The translations under genes were made by a program, and so were the position numbers. Under the pieces are notes generated by a model. The model was not told the origin of the DNA and did no database searches. It was given only the letters and a program-made list of their open reading frames with translations. From Bythopirellula sp. (GTDB lineage: Bacteria > Planctomycetota > Planctomycetia > Pirellulales > Lacipirellulaceae), in assembly GCA_028285205.1 (NCBI GenBank), contig JANQQA010000092.1, forward strand, positions 1-48,444: a DNA stretch of 48,444 nucleotides, given 5' to 3'. Positions 1 through 8,603 of the stretch are shown piece after piece (within the stretch, counting starts at the first letter, position 1; every line of letters begins with the position of its first letter).

Positions 1-3000
1 GATTCACTCGCCCTGGGTCGCGGAAGCTACTGACACGGTTAAACGGCGGCTGGAGCGCGTAGCGCGGGTCGTCCGCGCTAAGAGCTGCGGCGTTGCCAAA
101 TGCGGTCGGGTTCAGCCAGGTTTCGGTACCAACAAACGGACTTGGCACGTGGACGTAGTCGAGCACTCGATAGAGTCCGGCGATGCCCCTGATGTCGGCA
201 GGATCGGTCGGAGTCTCACTAGCGTCTTCGTCGGTGCGGAAGAAATTCAATAAGTGCCCGTAGCGACCATCGACTTCAAGCTGAGCAGTCAGATTGCTGT
301 TGGTTTTTTTGACTTCTTCCAGCAAATCGATGATGTTGTCATCGCGCGTATTCTGATCACCATCCGAGCGATAGTTTTCCAAGCGCGCGTTGCCTGTGTT
401 GTTGCTGTAGGAAAACGTTTGCAGCAGATCCAGTCCGTTGAATGCGGGCACCGTCAGCAATTCACCCGCATTGGCGAACGGACGATTGTTCCAGGTCAGC
501 CACGGGAAGGGCACTTCCGGTTCGATCTTAGGATTGGTGCTCGTACCACGGAATGGTTCATTCAAGAATCCCAAGGTGCAGTCGGGCAGCGCCTCGAAGA
601 AGTGTCCCGTTTTGCCTTCGTTGCCGTTGCCCGCAGGACCTCCGTTATTCTTCCAGTACGAGTCGGCCTCGATTCGTTCAAGGCCGTACAGATTCGAGAC
701 AAATGGCAAAGGGGTTGTGTTAGGATCATTTGATGGGACCCTTCTGCGACCGAGCTGAATGAGGTTCTGTACAGTCGTAGAGTCGTCTTCGTAAGGTGTC
801 GTCGCGTCGTTGTAGCGACCCCGCTGCACGCTGGCAAAACTTTGCATCGAGTAATTGTTGTTGTAGCGCTTACGCTCACCGCCTCGGATCGCCAATTCGG
901 CGTCGCGCTGGCCATTGAATACGGTCACATTGACGCCCATCGAGTCGACCGTCATGTAAGGATTCACAGCCAGATTCCGATCGTAATTCGGGTCGTTCGA
1001 CCCATCCGCTTGCTGTGCAGGTGGATTCCACGGCAGCAGCGGGTTGGCGAGACGTTGCAGGTAGATCCAGCTGAAGTTGGGAATCGTCCGATCGCCCTGA
1101 TCGTTTGCTGGCAACTGTAGGCGTAGGTCGCCATCAGCCAGTGGACCGGTAAGCGGTCGCGTCGGATTCGCCGCGCTTCCGTCACCCCTGGTATTGTGAC
1201 GCTGATCGTCGAGTGGGATATCCAGAATCGGTACGTATCTCTGCTGCCCCTGGTCCCATGCGCTATTGCTGAACGGCTTCGCGCTTTCTACGGGAACACT
1301 ACGAGGGTAACCGCCCGCGGGCTCCGACACGTTGAAGATTCTATCGACGCCTGGAGTCAGGTTTCTATCCGTCTGATTGATGATCGCAACCGACGTCAAG
1401 CTGACTGGTAGTGTTGCGGCAGAACTGGCGGGATCGGGTGGTGCCGCAACCGTGAAGCCAGCAGCGTCGTTGGAGGTAGTACCGCTGGCATTGGTGAGCT
1501 CCACGGCATTGCCCGTTGAATTTGTTCGCAACCAGATTCCCCGACGCGAACTCGTACTGTTGTTCTCGCCGAACCTCGCCAAGTACTCACCTGGGGCCAT
1601 TTCCTCCCCGGCACCCACGACCATATATCTGCCAGGCCGCACGCTGGGAACCTTATTCCCAGCACCCAGGGGCGGGTTGCGCTCATCAAAATCATTGAAA
1701 AACGCGACCCCGTCGTCCTCCCAATTGGTGGCCGGATTGGGGCGTTGGGCAGATCCGGGATCGAAACCAGCAAAGTAGACGGAGCGATCCGCCCTCGGGT
1801 TGCCTTGCAGGTCCGTGGGTCGATTGTCCTCATTGGGGTCTTCAGGATGTAGCCCAGGCCCGCCCTTTTTGTAGACCATCATCCGCCAGACCGGCGAGGC
1901 AATTTGATTGTTGTTCGGATCGGCCACGATCGCGGCCAGATTAATCCCCAAATCGTTGCCCCGATTATCGATCAAGTGGGTGTCGGCACTGGCAGCAGGG
2001 TTCTCCGGCAATGGGCAATACAGCTCGACCAGGGCCACCCCCTGTGGTCTTAATTCTTGGTCTTCGCTGGCATCGAACGGGTCTTCGCTACCTGCTCGGA
2101 AGGAATTGACGTCCGCCTTCTGGCCTTTTTGTCCTCCATCGATTGCGAATTCTAGGAGAGCCGTCGACGGTTCGCCTTCCCGACGTGAATCGCGCGTTCT
2201 GCGATCGTGCCACGCCAGTGTCTCGGTCATCAGGAGTTCTGGAGCCTCTGCTCCCCATACAAGTCCGCCAATGTCAGGGAAGGCGCCGCCTGGTGTCTCA
2301 TCGGCACCATAGATGTCGGCGCGTGTGGCGAGGCTGCCATCGATCGGGTTACTTGGATCGCCCCATCCGTCGAACGGATCGATGTCGTACTCGAACGCGG
2401 TCATGATGTTGTCCGGGTCGCGAAAATCGACGACGTTGATGGCCCATTGGGCCAACTTCTTGGCACGCTGTGCCTGCCGATCCCGATAATCTTGATCGTT
2501 GACTCCGGCGGCGGGAATCGGCAATGGATCGACCAACGTCATTGCCATCAGATAAAGGTCACGAGCCAAGTCTTGACGGCGCATGTTGTGGATGTGGACG
2601 GCTTCGTACAGATTGATGACGCCGTCATCGTCGAGGTCGCCGCGTTCGATGTTGCTGATGACGCCATCTCCATTACGATCGACGGCATCGCGATAGGCTG
2701 CGGAAACTGGCGATCGAAAATTCTGTGGGAGCGGGTTGTTTCGATCGGTTGCCCAGAGGGCCGGTTCGATGCCATCGCCACCGGTCGCGGCTGTTCCGGT
2801 TGCATCCAATTCCCCTGGCTCGTCGACCACACCGTTGTTGTTGTCGTCGCGACCGTTGCCCAAGGGACGATTGATGTCGAGATGTCGCCCCTCAGCGATT
2901 TCGCGCGGTACGAGTGCTTTCAGTCTCGCTTGTACCATCTGAAACCGAACAGGCGTATCTTGTACTCGGCGCCAAACTCTGTCATTCGCCCTGATTGGGG

Positions 3001-5617
3001 CGATGCGGATCTGATACTCCAGCAGGTCAACAAAGGTTGCTTGCGTGGGAGGATGCTCCATCACGCTCGCGAAGTCATCCGCGCCGGCCCAGCCAATTTC
3101 CGTGACGTTGTCAACCTGGCCATCGTTATCGTCATCCAGCCCTGCAACGCCGGGCAGTCCATCCGGCCCCAACACCATCCAATCTGGTGTTACCACGCTG
3201 GGTACCGGCAAGTCGTAGCTGTCGGTCGTAATGGTGGTGCGCCACTGGTCGAGCCGATCGAGGTTGGGGACCGTGGCGTTGGGGACATCTATAAACTCGC
3301 CCGCCATCTCCCATATACGTGAGGGCAACGAGCCTGCATCGGCATCGTACGGACGTAGAATGCGTTCCAACTCGGCGACCGTGTAAGGTCCGTCAGGCGC
3401 GGTCAAGCTCTCGCCACGATTTGCGCCCAGCGAGAGATCGACTTCATACGGAGTGTTGGTATCGATCGTCGACCTGATTGTGCGCTGGTCTATGACTGCT
3501 TCGGAAACGGGTTGGCCCAGCGAGTTCAAGCCCAGTCCATAACGCGCTCGAAAATCAGGTAGAGTTCCGTAGCCACCTTGAACTGGGACCGCGTCTGCCG
3601 AGCTACTCAGGATGTTTCCGTCTGCCCAGCGAGGCACTCCCTGCATCTTGAGCTGTGCGGCAATATCGAACACGTTGGTTCGGTCGACCCCCGGCAAAGG
3701 ACTCGTATTCACATTCGGTCGCTGGCCATATTTGCCAATCGCGCGACGGCGGAAAAACCGCAAGTCTGATTGATTCAATGCGTCCATTCGTTCGTCGCCG
3801 TCCACACCGTGGAAGATGCGGCGATACCAAGCCCAGCGCTCAGCAGGCGTCGTGCCCGGCATCAGCGTGTCCAGGCTGACTTCAGCAGGGCCAAAGCCTT
3901 GGCCATGAGCAAGGCTGTCGGTATCGTTGTTGCCAGCGAGTGCGCCATCGAGTTGGTTGAAAATTATCTGATTTGAATCTGCAATGTCCTCGCTGCCGTG
4001 GGCATTGAGATTAAACCGTCCGTCCATGTCGACCACGAGCACCGAAACAAGCGGCTTGACCAGGCGGCCATCGGAGTCTGCCATCACTGGTAGCCCCGCG
4101 TCGATCCACACACTGTCGCGTACGCCATCCAAATCGTTGTCCACGTCCCACGGACCGAAGACCATGCGTCTGAGACGGTTTTGATGGTCTTGATCTGAAT
4201 TCGATCCAATGCTCGCAAGTTCCGGGTTGCTTCCCGTGAAGTTGGGGTGATCGTGCCAATTGGGCCGCATCAACACCTTGCGCAATAAGCCGACGCTAAG
4301 TGGATCGTGAAGACCCGGATTCTGCCCGGTAAACTCATCACGTGCTGCCCAGTAGTTCAACAACGCTGGACGGTGGAATGAGGGCAGTATCATGTTGCCC
4401 AGATCACGCGGATTAGAATCCGTGAGGTTGGGCAACACGGTCTCGACCGCATTCGGCTGCAGCAGCGCGAGCATCATGTTCTGGTAGTCCACCGCATCGT
4501 ACGACTCGTCGCTGCTGCCTAGGCCGTCATAGGCGCGCGTATCTGGGGGGGTGACGATCGTGTTTCCGTAGTATCTGGGGAGCACGCTGCCGCCGGCCAG
4601 AATGTCGAAGAACGGTGTGTTCGGGAGCAGCGCGATTTCCGCCTGTACGTTCCGCGTGGTGCTGGAACTGTCGGGCAAAGTGATCGATTCCCACATCGAA
4701 AGTCGCGCAGCCAGGGCCAAGGGGTCGTATCCCACTCCCGTGCCGTTGAACGGCATGCCGTTAATCACCGCTTCGGTCGCAGCCCAGGCACCGGGATTGG
4801 CGAGCGCCGCGGCGGTCAGATCTTGCGAACGAACGGTCTCGTTCTCGTTGAGTGACATCAGCGTGAACAGGCCATAGCGGTTATTTGGGAAACCGTTGGT
4901 TTGCAGTACGTTGTACCGAATGATCCGCGCAGACTTGCCTTGGAGTTCCCCTCTGGTGAACGTAATCACTCGGCCGTTGTAGTAATTCTCGTTCAGGTTC
5001 AGCGGCGTTCGACCACCGTTGGTGGGGAGTTCGAAGCCAACGGCCACCCAGAAGAACTGGTCGCCGATGAGATCCATCGTTCCATCGATCGTGTTGACGT
5101 TGCCTTCCAGTGGAATAAACGCGTTATTGTTACTGTCAGTTCCCGTCAATCTGATCGTAATGGTGTTGCCGCTACGACTCTGGAGGTTCAAAGCATCGAA
5201 TACGCTTGGATCTCGATCGAGAAATTGAACAATCTCTGAGGGCCCAATCCGTACACCATCGTTGCCGTACATGTCGCGGAGTAGGCTGTGGTAGCGGATG
5301 GAAGAGTACGGGTTGTTCGTATCGCGGATCAGCTGGTTGAGTACTTCGTTGAGTAGGTTTTGCTGATCAATCGAAGAGTTTGACGTTTCGGTCAGTCGCG
5401 CGCGAATCTTGTTCGCTTGTTGATATTGCTTAGAGGTGACAATGAAGGCAGTGCCGATCAGCAAGAACAGCGTCAACATGCTCAGCACGACCAGGAGCAG
5501 AATGCCACGGCGCGGCGCAGACGCGCTAGCAGCCAGACGCTGGCCCCTGGTCCTGTCAGCTCTTCCCAAACGAGCGCCGGGTAACTGGCGCCGCATAACT
5601 TTCTTACTTGTGCACAT
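1..5617 (-). CDS. Giant GspK-like minor pseudopilin, 3' end outside window
   Basis: The reading frame is open from an ATG at 5617 to the window edge, giving at least 1,872 residues. The N-terminus is basic, then reads PRRG|ILLLVVLSMLTLF, a type III (prepilin-like) signal with no Glu at +5. Lack of Glu5 is a hallmark of GspK, the tip pseudopilin of type II secretion. Near residue 530 it has VDMDGRFNLNAHG, resembling the conserved INLN element of GspK. Calcium-loop-like stretches occur, for example DRNGDGVISN and DLDDDGVINLYE near residues 976-1007. The visible end reads SSFRDPGRVN. GspK proteins are usually about 300-350 residues, so this is several times larger. It is the last visible gene after four pseudopilin genes, as gspK follows gspG-H-I-J. 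I infer an exported component at the tip of the pseudopilus; large parts of the protein match nothing I recognise. Confidence 0.75.
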   Translation of the reverse strand, partial: MCTSKKVMRRQLPGARLGRADRTRGQRLAASASAPRRGILLLVVLSMLTLFLLIGTAFIVTSKQYQQANKIRARLTETSNSSIDQQNLLNEVLNQLIRDTNNPYSSIRYHSLLRDMYGNDGVRIGPSEIVQFLDRDPSVFDALNLQSRSGNTITIRLTGTDSNNNAFIPLEGNVNTIDGTMDLIGDQFFWVAVGFELPTNGGRTPLNLNENYYNGRVITFTRGELQGKSARIIRYNVLQTNGFPNNRYGLFTLMSLNENETVRSQDLTAAALANPGAWAATEAVINGMPFNGTGVGYDPLALAARLSMWESITLPDSSSTTRNVQAEIALLPNTPFFDILAGGSVLPRYYGNTIVTPPDTRAYDGLGSSDESYDAVDYQNMMLALLQPNAVETVLPNLTDSNPRDLGNMILPSFHRPALLNYWAARDEFTGQNPGLHDPLSVGLLRKVLMRPNWHDHPNFTGSNPELASIGSNSDQDHQNRLRRMVFGPWDVDNDLDGVRDSVWIDAGLPVMADSDGRLVKPLVSVLVVDMDGRFNLNAHGSEDIADSNQIIFNQLDGALAGNNDTDSLAHGQGFGPAEVSLDTLMPGTTPAERWAWYRRIFHGVDGDERMDALNQSDLRFFRRRAIGKYGQRPNVNTSPLPGVDRTNVFDIAAQLKMQGVPRWADGNILSSSADAVPVQGGYGTLPDFRARYGLGLNSLGQPVSEAVIDQRTIRSTIDTNTPYEVDLSLGANRGESLTAPDGPYTVAELERILRPYDADAGSLPSRIWEMAGEFIDVPNATVPNLDRLDQWRTTITTDSYDLPVPSVVTPDWMVLGPDGLPGVAGLDDDNDGQVDNVTEIGWAGADDFASVMEHPPTQATFVDLLEYQIRIAPIRANDRVWRRVQDTPVRFQMVQARLKALVPREIAEGRHLDINRPLGNGRDDNNNGVVDEPGELDATGTAATGGDGIEPALWATDRNNPLPQNFRSPVSAAYRDAVDRNGDGVISNIERGDLDDDGVINLYEAVHIHNMRRQDLARDLYLMAMTLVDPLPIPAAGVNDQDYRDRQAQRAKKLAQWAINVVDFRDPDNIMTAFEYDIDPFDGWGDPSNPIDGSLATRADIYGADETPGGAFPDIGGLVWGAEAPELLMTETLAWHDRRTRDSRREGEPSTALLEFAIDGGQKGQKADVNSFRAGSEDPFDASEDQELRPQGVALVELYCPLPENPAASADTHLIDNRGNDLGINLAAIVADPNNNQIASPVWRMMVYKKGGPGLHPEDPNEDNRPTDLQGNPRADRSVYFAGFDPGSAQRPNPATNWEDDGVAFFNDFDERNPPLGAGNKVPSVRPGRYMVVGAGEEMAPGEYLARFGENNSTSSRRGIWLRTNSTGNAVELTNASGTTSNDAAGFTVAAPPDPASSAATLPVSLTSVAIINQTDRNLTPGVDRIFNVSEPAGGYPRSVPVESAKPFSNSAWDQGQQRYVPILDIPLDDQRHNTRGDGSAANPTRPLTGPLADGDLRLQLPANDQGDRTIPNFSWIYLQRLANPLLPWNPPAQQADGSNDPNYDRNLAVNPYMTVDSMGVNVTVFNGQRDAELAIRGGERKRYNNNYSMQSFASVQRGRYNDATTPYEDDSTTVQNLIQLGRRRVPSNDPNTTPLPFVSNLYGLERIEADSYWKNNGGPAGNGNEGKTGHFFEALPDCTLGFLNEPFRGTSTNPKIEPEVPFPWLTWNNRPFANAGELLTVPAFNGLDLLQTFSYSNNTGNARLENYRSDGDQNTRDDNIIDLLEEVKKTNSNLTAQLEVDGRYGHLLNFFRTDEDASETPTDPADIRGIAGLYRVLDYVHVPSPFVGTETWLNPTAFGNAAALSADDPRYALQPPFNRVSSFRDPGRVN

Positions 5618-5692
5618 CGATCCGCTCCAAAAAAGCATCTACGCCCCTCGCAGCCACCGACGCGAAGACGGCGGCTGTTAGTTTCTCGTTGT

Positions 5693-5737
5693 TAGTTACT
5701 AAACGCTCGTATGTCGTGAGCTAGCGTTTAGCAACTA
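5693..5737. repeat. Imperfect inverted repeat between pseudopilin and giant gene
   Basis: Two 17-base arms, 5693-5709 and 5721-5737, pair at 15 of 17 positions around an 11-base loop. The arms are TAGTTACTAAACGCTCG and CTAGCGTTTAGCAACTA. The gap between the two genes also holds repeated GTTAGT-like words. On the minus strand the hairpin lacks a T-run, so it may be an RNA-processing or attenuation site between the last pseudopilin and the giant gene rather than a full terminator. Confidence 0.5.
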
Positions 5738-5746
5738 CTGACTCGT

Positions 5747-7186
5747 TCACTCCAAACTCCACAACGACGTGTGTTCCATTTGCAGTGGTTTTGTCACGAC
5801 ACTGATCACGCCGGGAAGTAACCCAGCACGCAAGTTTGGTATGTAGGGAAGAAAACCGCCGCGGGGATTAGGGATTGCAGGCCAGTCGGGGCCGGCAAGC
5901 ATCAGTCGGCGGGCCATATAGGCACGCCCAGAAGGTCCTTGACTGGGGATGGTGACCATCTCGGTGTCGTCCTTACTGCCCATCGATAAAATGCGGTACC
6001 AGTTCAGCACAAAATCGCCGGTGGTCTGATTCACGCCCATCAACGAGATCCAATTGCCAGCCCGAATATCGTCCAGCGCGTCGTCCACTTCGTCGCGTGC
6101 GTCGTTGTCGTCGTTCTGCTGCGAGTAGAGTAGTAACTCACCGCCTACGAGCAACTCGGCAAATAGCATCCGCTCGTTGTCTAGCGGCACGAAATCACGC
6201 TTGCGAAACACCACGACTGACACGTCGCAAGCGATCTCGCCGTAGTTGTCATCGGCTGGTTGCAGCGCCAGCAAGCCCTGGTCGGTGGTCGGCACGATCG
6301 TGGCCAGCCAGGAATAGTCACCCTTGTATTGCCGCAGGAGGAGTTGGTCGTCGCGGAAGTCGTCAATGCTGTTGTTTTCGCGCCCACGAATGTTGACGTC
6401 CGCCGTTCGCCACAATTGATTGCTGGGAATGTCGGTCTCGTCGGGCTGCTCGATTGACAGGTCGTCGCGCAGGCGGAAGATCGTTTCACCGACTGCGGTG
6501 CGGAGTTGACCCGTCGCGTCCAGAACTGTGATTCGCCGAACTGGCCACCGCTCGCCGCTAAGCTGCATTTGAAAACCGAGAGCGCCATTCGGTCCGTTCT
6601 GAAACCATGGATTACCAAAAATTAGATTTCCGTTCGCGTCGGTGGCACGCGGAAATAAATCCAGATTGGTCAGCGACGGCTCTTCTGAGTTACCCAAAGG
6701 ATCAAGCACAAAAGCATGCCCTGGCCCAAAACCGCCGAGGACCATGTTGAACCTGCCTACATCGGGATTTGGGCCTCCTAAGGCGACTAACGTGGGCGAT
6801 TGCATCACCAGCGCATCGAACTCTCCGGTATTCGGGTTGTTCTGCGTAACGGTACCTTGTGAGACCACGTCGGACGCGTCGTTGTTCGGGTCGGCGTAGT
6901 GCCAAACTTCGGGGCGCAACAACCCCCGCGCCTTGAGTTCTTCGAAGGCATTCTGGGCCAGCGCTGAACCGAGATCGAACTTTTCGCCTTCGACCACAAA
7001 GTGATTGCCGACCGGAAAGATCGCCGCCACGCCCATCAGTCCAAACAGCAACACAAACATCGAAATCAGCACTTCGACGAGAGAAATACCATTGCGGATC
7101 GCGGATGGCCGGTTGCGGACTACCCGCGCACGAAGCGCCGGTCTATCCCGCATTGCACATCCCGCATTCCGAACTCCACAAGCCAT
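5747..7186 (-). CDS. Type II secretion/type IV pseudopilin, PilV/GspI-like
   Basis: A 479-residue exported protein with a leader of about 33 residues followed by the prepilin site SAIRNG|ISLVEVLISMF, with Glu at +5 and a hydrophobic helix to about residue 57. The segment after the helix (GVAAIFPVGN, then ALAQNAFEEL) resembles PilV/GspI-type minor pseudopilins, but the body of about 400 residues is far longer than the usual 120-200. The start follows a G-rich ribosome-binding sequence (GGGGGGAAC) lying in the end of the preceding gene, whose stop is one base upstream, so translation is probably coupled. The leader is made of repeated GGAATGCGG-like DNA words. It probably joins the pseudopilus assembled by the upstream ATPases and platform protein. 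The prepilin class is secure; the exact role is not. Confidence 0.85.
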   Translation of the reverse strand: MACGVRNAGCAMRDRPALRARVVRNRPSAIRNGISLVEVLISMFVLLFGLMGVAAIFPVGNHFVVEGEKFDLGSALAQNAFEELKARGLLRPEVWHYADPNNDASDVVSQGTVTQNNPNTGEFDALVMQSPTLVALGGPNPDVGRFNMVLGGFGPGHAFVLDPLGNSEEPSLTNLDLFPRATDANGNLIFGNPWFQNGPNGALGFQMQLSGERWPVRRITVLDATGQLRTAVGETIFRLRDDLSIEQPDETDIPSNQLWRTADVNIRGRENNSIDDFRDDQLLLRQYKGDYSWLATIVPTTDQGLLALQPADDNYGEIACDVSVVVFRKRDFVPLDNERMLFAELLVGGELLLYSQQNDDNDARDEVDDALDDIRAGNWISLMGVNQTTGDFVLNWYRILSMGSKDDTEMVTIPSQGPSGRAYMARRLMLAGPDWPAIPNPRGGFLPYIPNLRAGLLPGVISVVTKPLQMEHTSLWSLE

Positions 7187-7190
7187 CTCA
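7085..7190. repeat. Degenerate short tandem repeats in pseudopilin leader
   Basis: Read on the minus strand, the DNA encoding the leader contains GGAATGCGGGATGTGCAATG followed by CCGGCCATCCGCGATCCGC, variants of a seven- to nine-base word. The same type of word recurs in the leader of the next pseudopilin at about 8515-8600. The repeats are in frame and lie before the cleavage site. Confidence 0.55.
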
Positions 7191-8603
7191 GTTCCCCCCC
7201 ACGGTCGTCATCTCACGCGCGAAACCTTGTGCCACCTCAAGTTGCCTGAAGAACTGCACGTCGGCGTTCTCGTTACCGTAAACCGTGGCATCAACGAAAG
7301 CGGGCTCGCTGACCACTGCCCGGCCAGAGTTGGTAATGATGCTCAGGAAGCGACTATCCAGGTTGAGCCAATTGACGCGCTCTTGCAGATCTTCCAGGTC
7401 GTTTTTGGTGGCATTGGTGGCGATGGTCCAATCGCCAGCAGTGACGGTTTCGGTTGCGTCGTTGATGTCTGCGTGTGTGTACGTGAGACCACCATTCTCT
7501 ATGCGGCCCAGCAGTAGTACCGCGCGCGAGGTACCCGTCACTTGCAGGCCGTTGTGGTAGATCTCGCTGACGGCGCCAGTTGGCGTGAACATGATTCCGA
7601 CGAGGTCTTGGTTGTTAACATCTCGATCCGAAAGCGATGCGCCCACAAACGGAAAATTCACATCATTCCGAAGCTGACGGGGAAGACTGCCGCCGATTTG
7701 AAGTTGCACAGTGAAGTTTGCGTCCTGCAGTATCGAGCCCTGCATGTCGATGGCGATACCGGCGGGGAGTTGGTACGGCGCTTCCGAGGAGTTTGTCGGC
7801 TGCCGCACGATTTGGTAAGGCTGCGGGGCGGTTATGTAATACAAGTTGCTGCCCTGCGGATACGGAGAGAGAGGCCGCTGGAAAGCAAGCATCTGACCAT
7901 TGGCGTTAACCGGCACTACCTCAAATGTGGAGAAGCGGTGATTGCCAAAGTCGAGCGTGTAGTAACCGTCCGCGGGTATATTGTCAGGAGTAGGAGTACC
8001 GTTGCCATTAAAATCAAAGTCGACAAAGCGGAAGATGGTGCCATTGATGTGAATTTCGTCCAGTAATTTAATGAAATTCGGTGGCATTGCCTCGGAGAGG
8101 TACTGCCGCGACGGGAATTCCGGTGGCGAAGGTGGTGGGGTGATTCTCGCATCCGCCAACACGAACTGCACGTAGTAACGCGGGGGCGGATTGACGCCAG
8201 GCGGAACTTCTTGAATGACGCGCACTTGCGATGTTGTGCTGAAGCCGGCGAACGTAGGCGGTACTTCCAGCCCAAACACTTCGATCGCAACGCCAGAGTT
8301 TACTGCAGATTCACGAAACGCGATGCCATGGGGCCTGCCAGTACGGGCGGCGCGGGCTTGAATCTGGGTGATGTAGCCTTGCAGGCCACGGGCGGCTGCG
8401 CGGATTTTTCGCGTGTCGTTGTTGGGGGACAAGATTGGGATCACGCCCCCTACCAACGTGGTCAGAATGATGATCACCACCAGTAGCTCAACGAGCGTCA
8501 GCCCAATGCGGATTTCAGACTTCGGACTGCGGAATGGCCGCGCGCACGCCGAGCGCCTTGGCAGTCTTCCGCATTCCGCATTCCACACTCCGAGTTTCAT
8601 CAT
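7188..8603 (-). CDS. Type II secretion pseudopilin, GspH-like
   Basis: A 471-residue protein with a 32-residue basic leader, a prepilin cleavage site SEIRIG|LTLVELLVVI with Glu at +5, and a single N-terminal hydrophobic helix. The following residues (RAAARGLQGYITQIQARAARTGRPHGIAFR) are split over positions of about 55-84 and match the GspH/FimT pattern of an alpha-helix leading into a beta sheet. The rest is a long beta-rich domain without a recognised motif. The start codon overlaps the stop of the preceding pseudopilin gene by four bases (ATGA), showing translational coupling. The leader DNA carries repeated GGAATGC words. It is expected to be inserted in the inner membrane, cleaved and methylated by a prepilin peptidase not seen here, and assembled into the pseudopilus. 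Confidence 0.87.
   Translation of the reverse strand: MMKLGVWNAECGRLPRRSACARPFRSPKSEIRIGLTLVELLVVIIILTTLVGGVIPILSPNNDTRKIRAAARGLQGYITQIQARAARTGRPHGIAFRESAVNSGVAIEVFGLEVPPTFAGFSTTSQVRVIQEVPPGVNPPPRYYVQFVLADARITPPPSPPEFPSRQYLSEAMPPNFIKLLDEIHINGTIFRFVDFDFNGNGTPTPDNIPADGYYTLDFGNHRFSTFEVVPVNANGQMLAFQRPLSPYPQGSNLYYITAPQPYQIVRQPTNSSEAPYQLPAGIAIDMQGSILQDANFTVQLQIGGSLPRQLRNDVNFPFVGASLSDRDVNNQDLVGIMFTPTGAVSEIYHNGLQVTGTSRAVLLLGRIENGGLTYTHADINDATETVTAGDWTIATNATKNDLEDLQERVNWLNLDSRFLSIITNSGRAVVSEPAFVDATVYGNENADVQFFRQLEVAQGFAREMTTVGGN
8515..8600. repeat. Short tandem repeats in pseudopilin leader
   Basis: On the minus strand the leader begins with GGAGTGTGGAATGCGGAATG, a clear tandem repeat of GGAATGC-like words, and ends with CCGCAGTCCGAAGTCTG-like variants before the cleavage site. 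The repeats are in frame and would be removed with the leader. Confidence 0.6.

Noticed and set aside
2207..3322. Long plus-strand frame of 371 codons
   Set aside because: It lies opposite the giant minus-strand gene, whose translation is coherent (NLN motif, calcium loops); the plus-strand frame has no such content and no ribosome-binding site.
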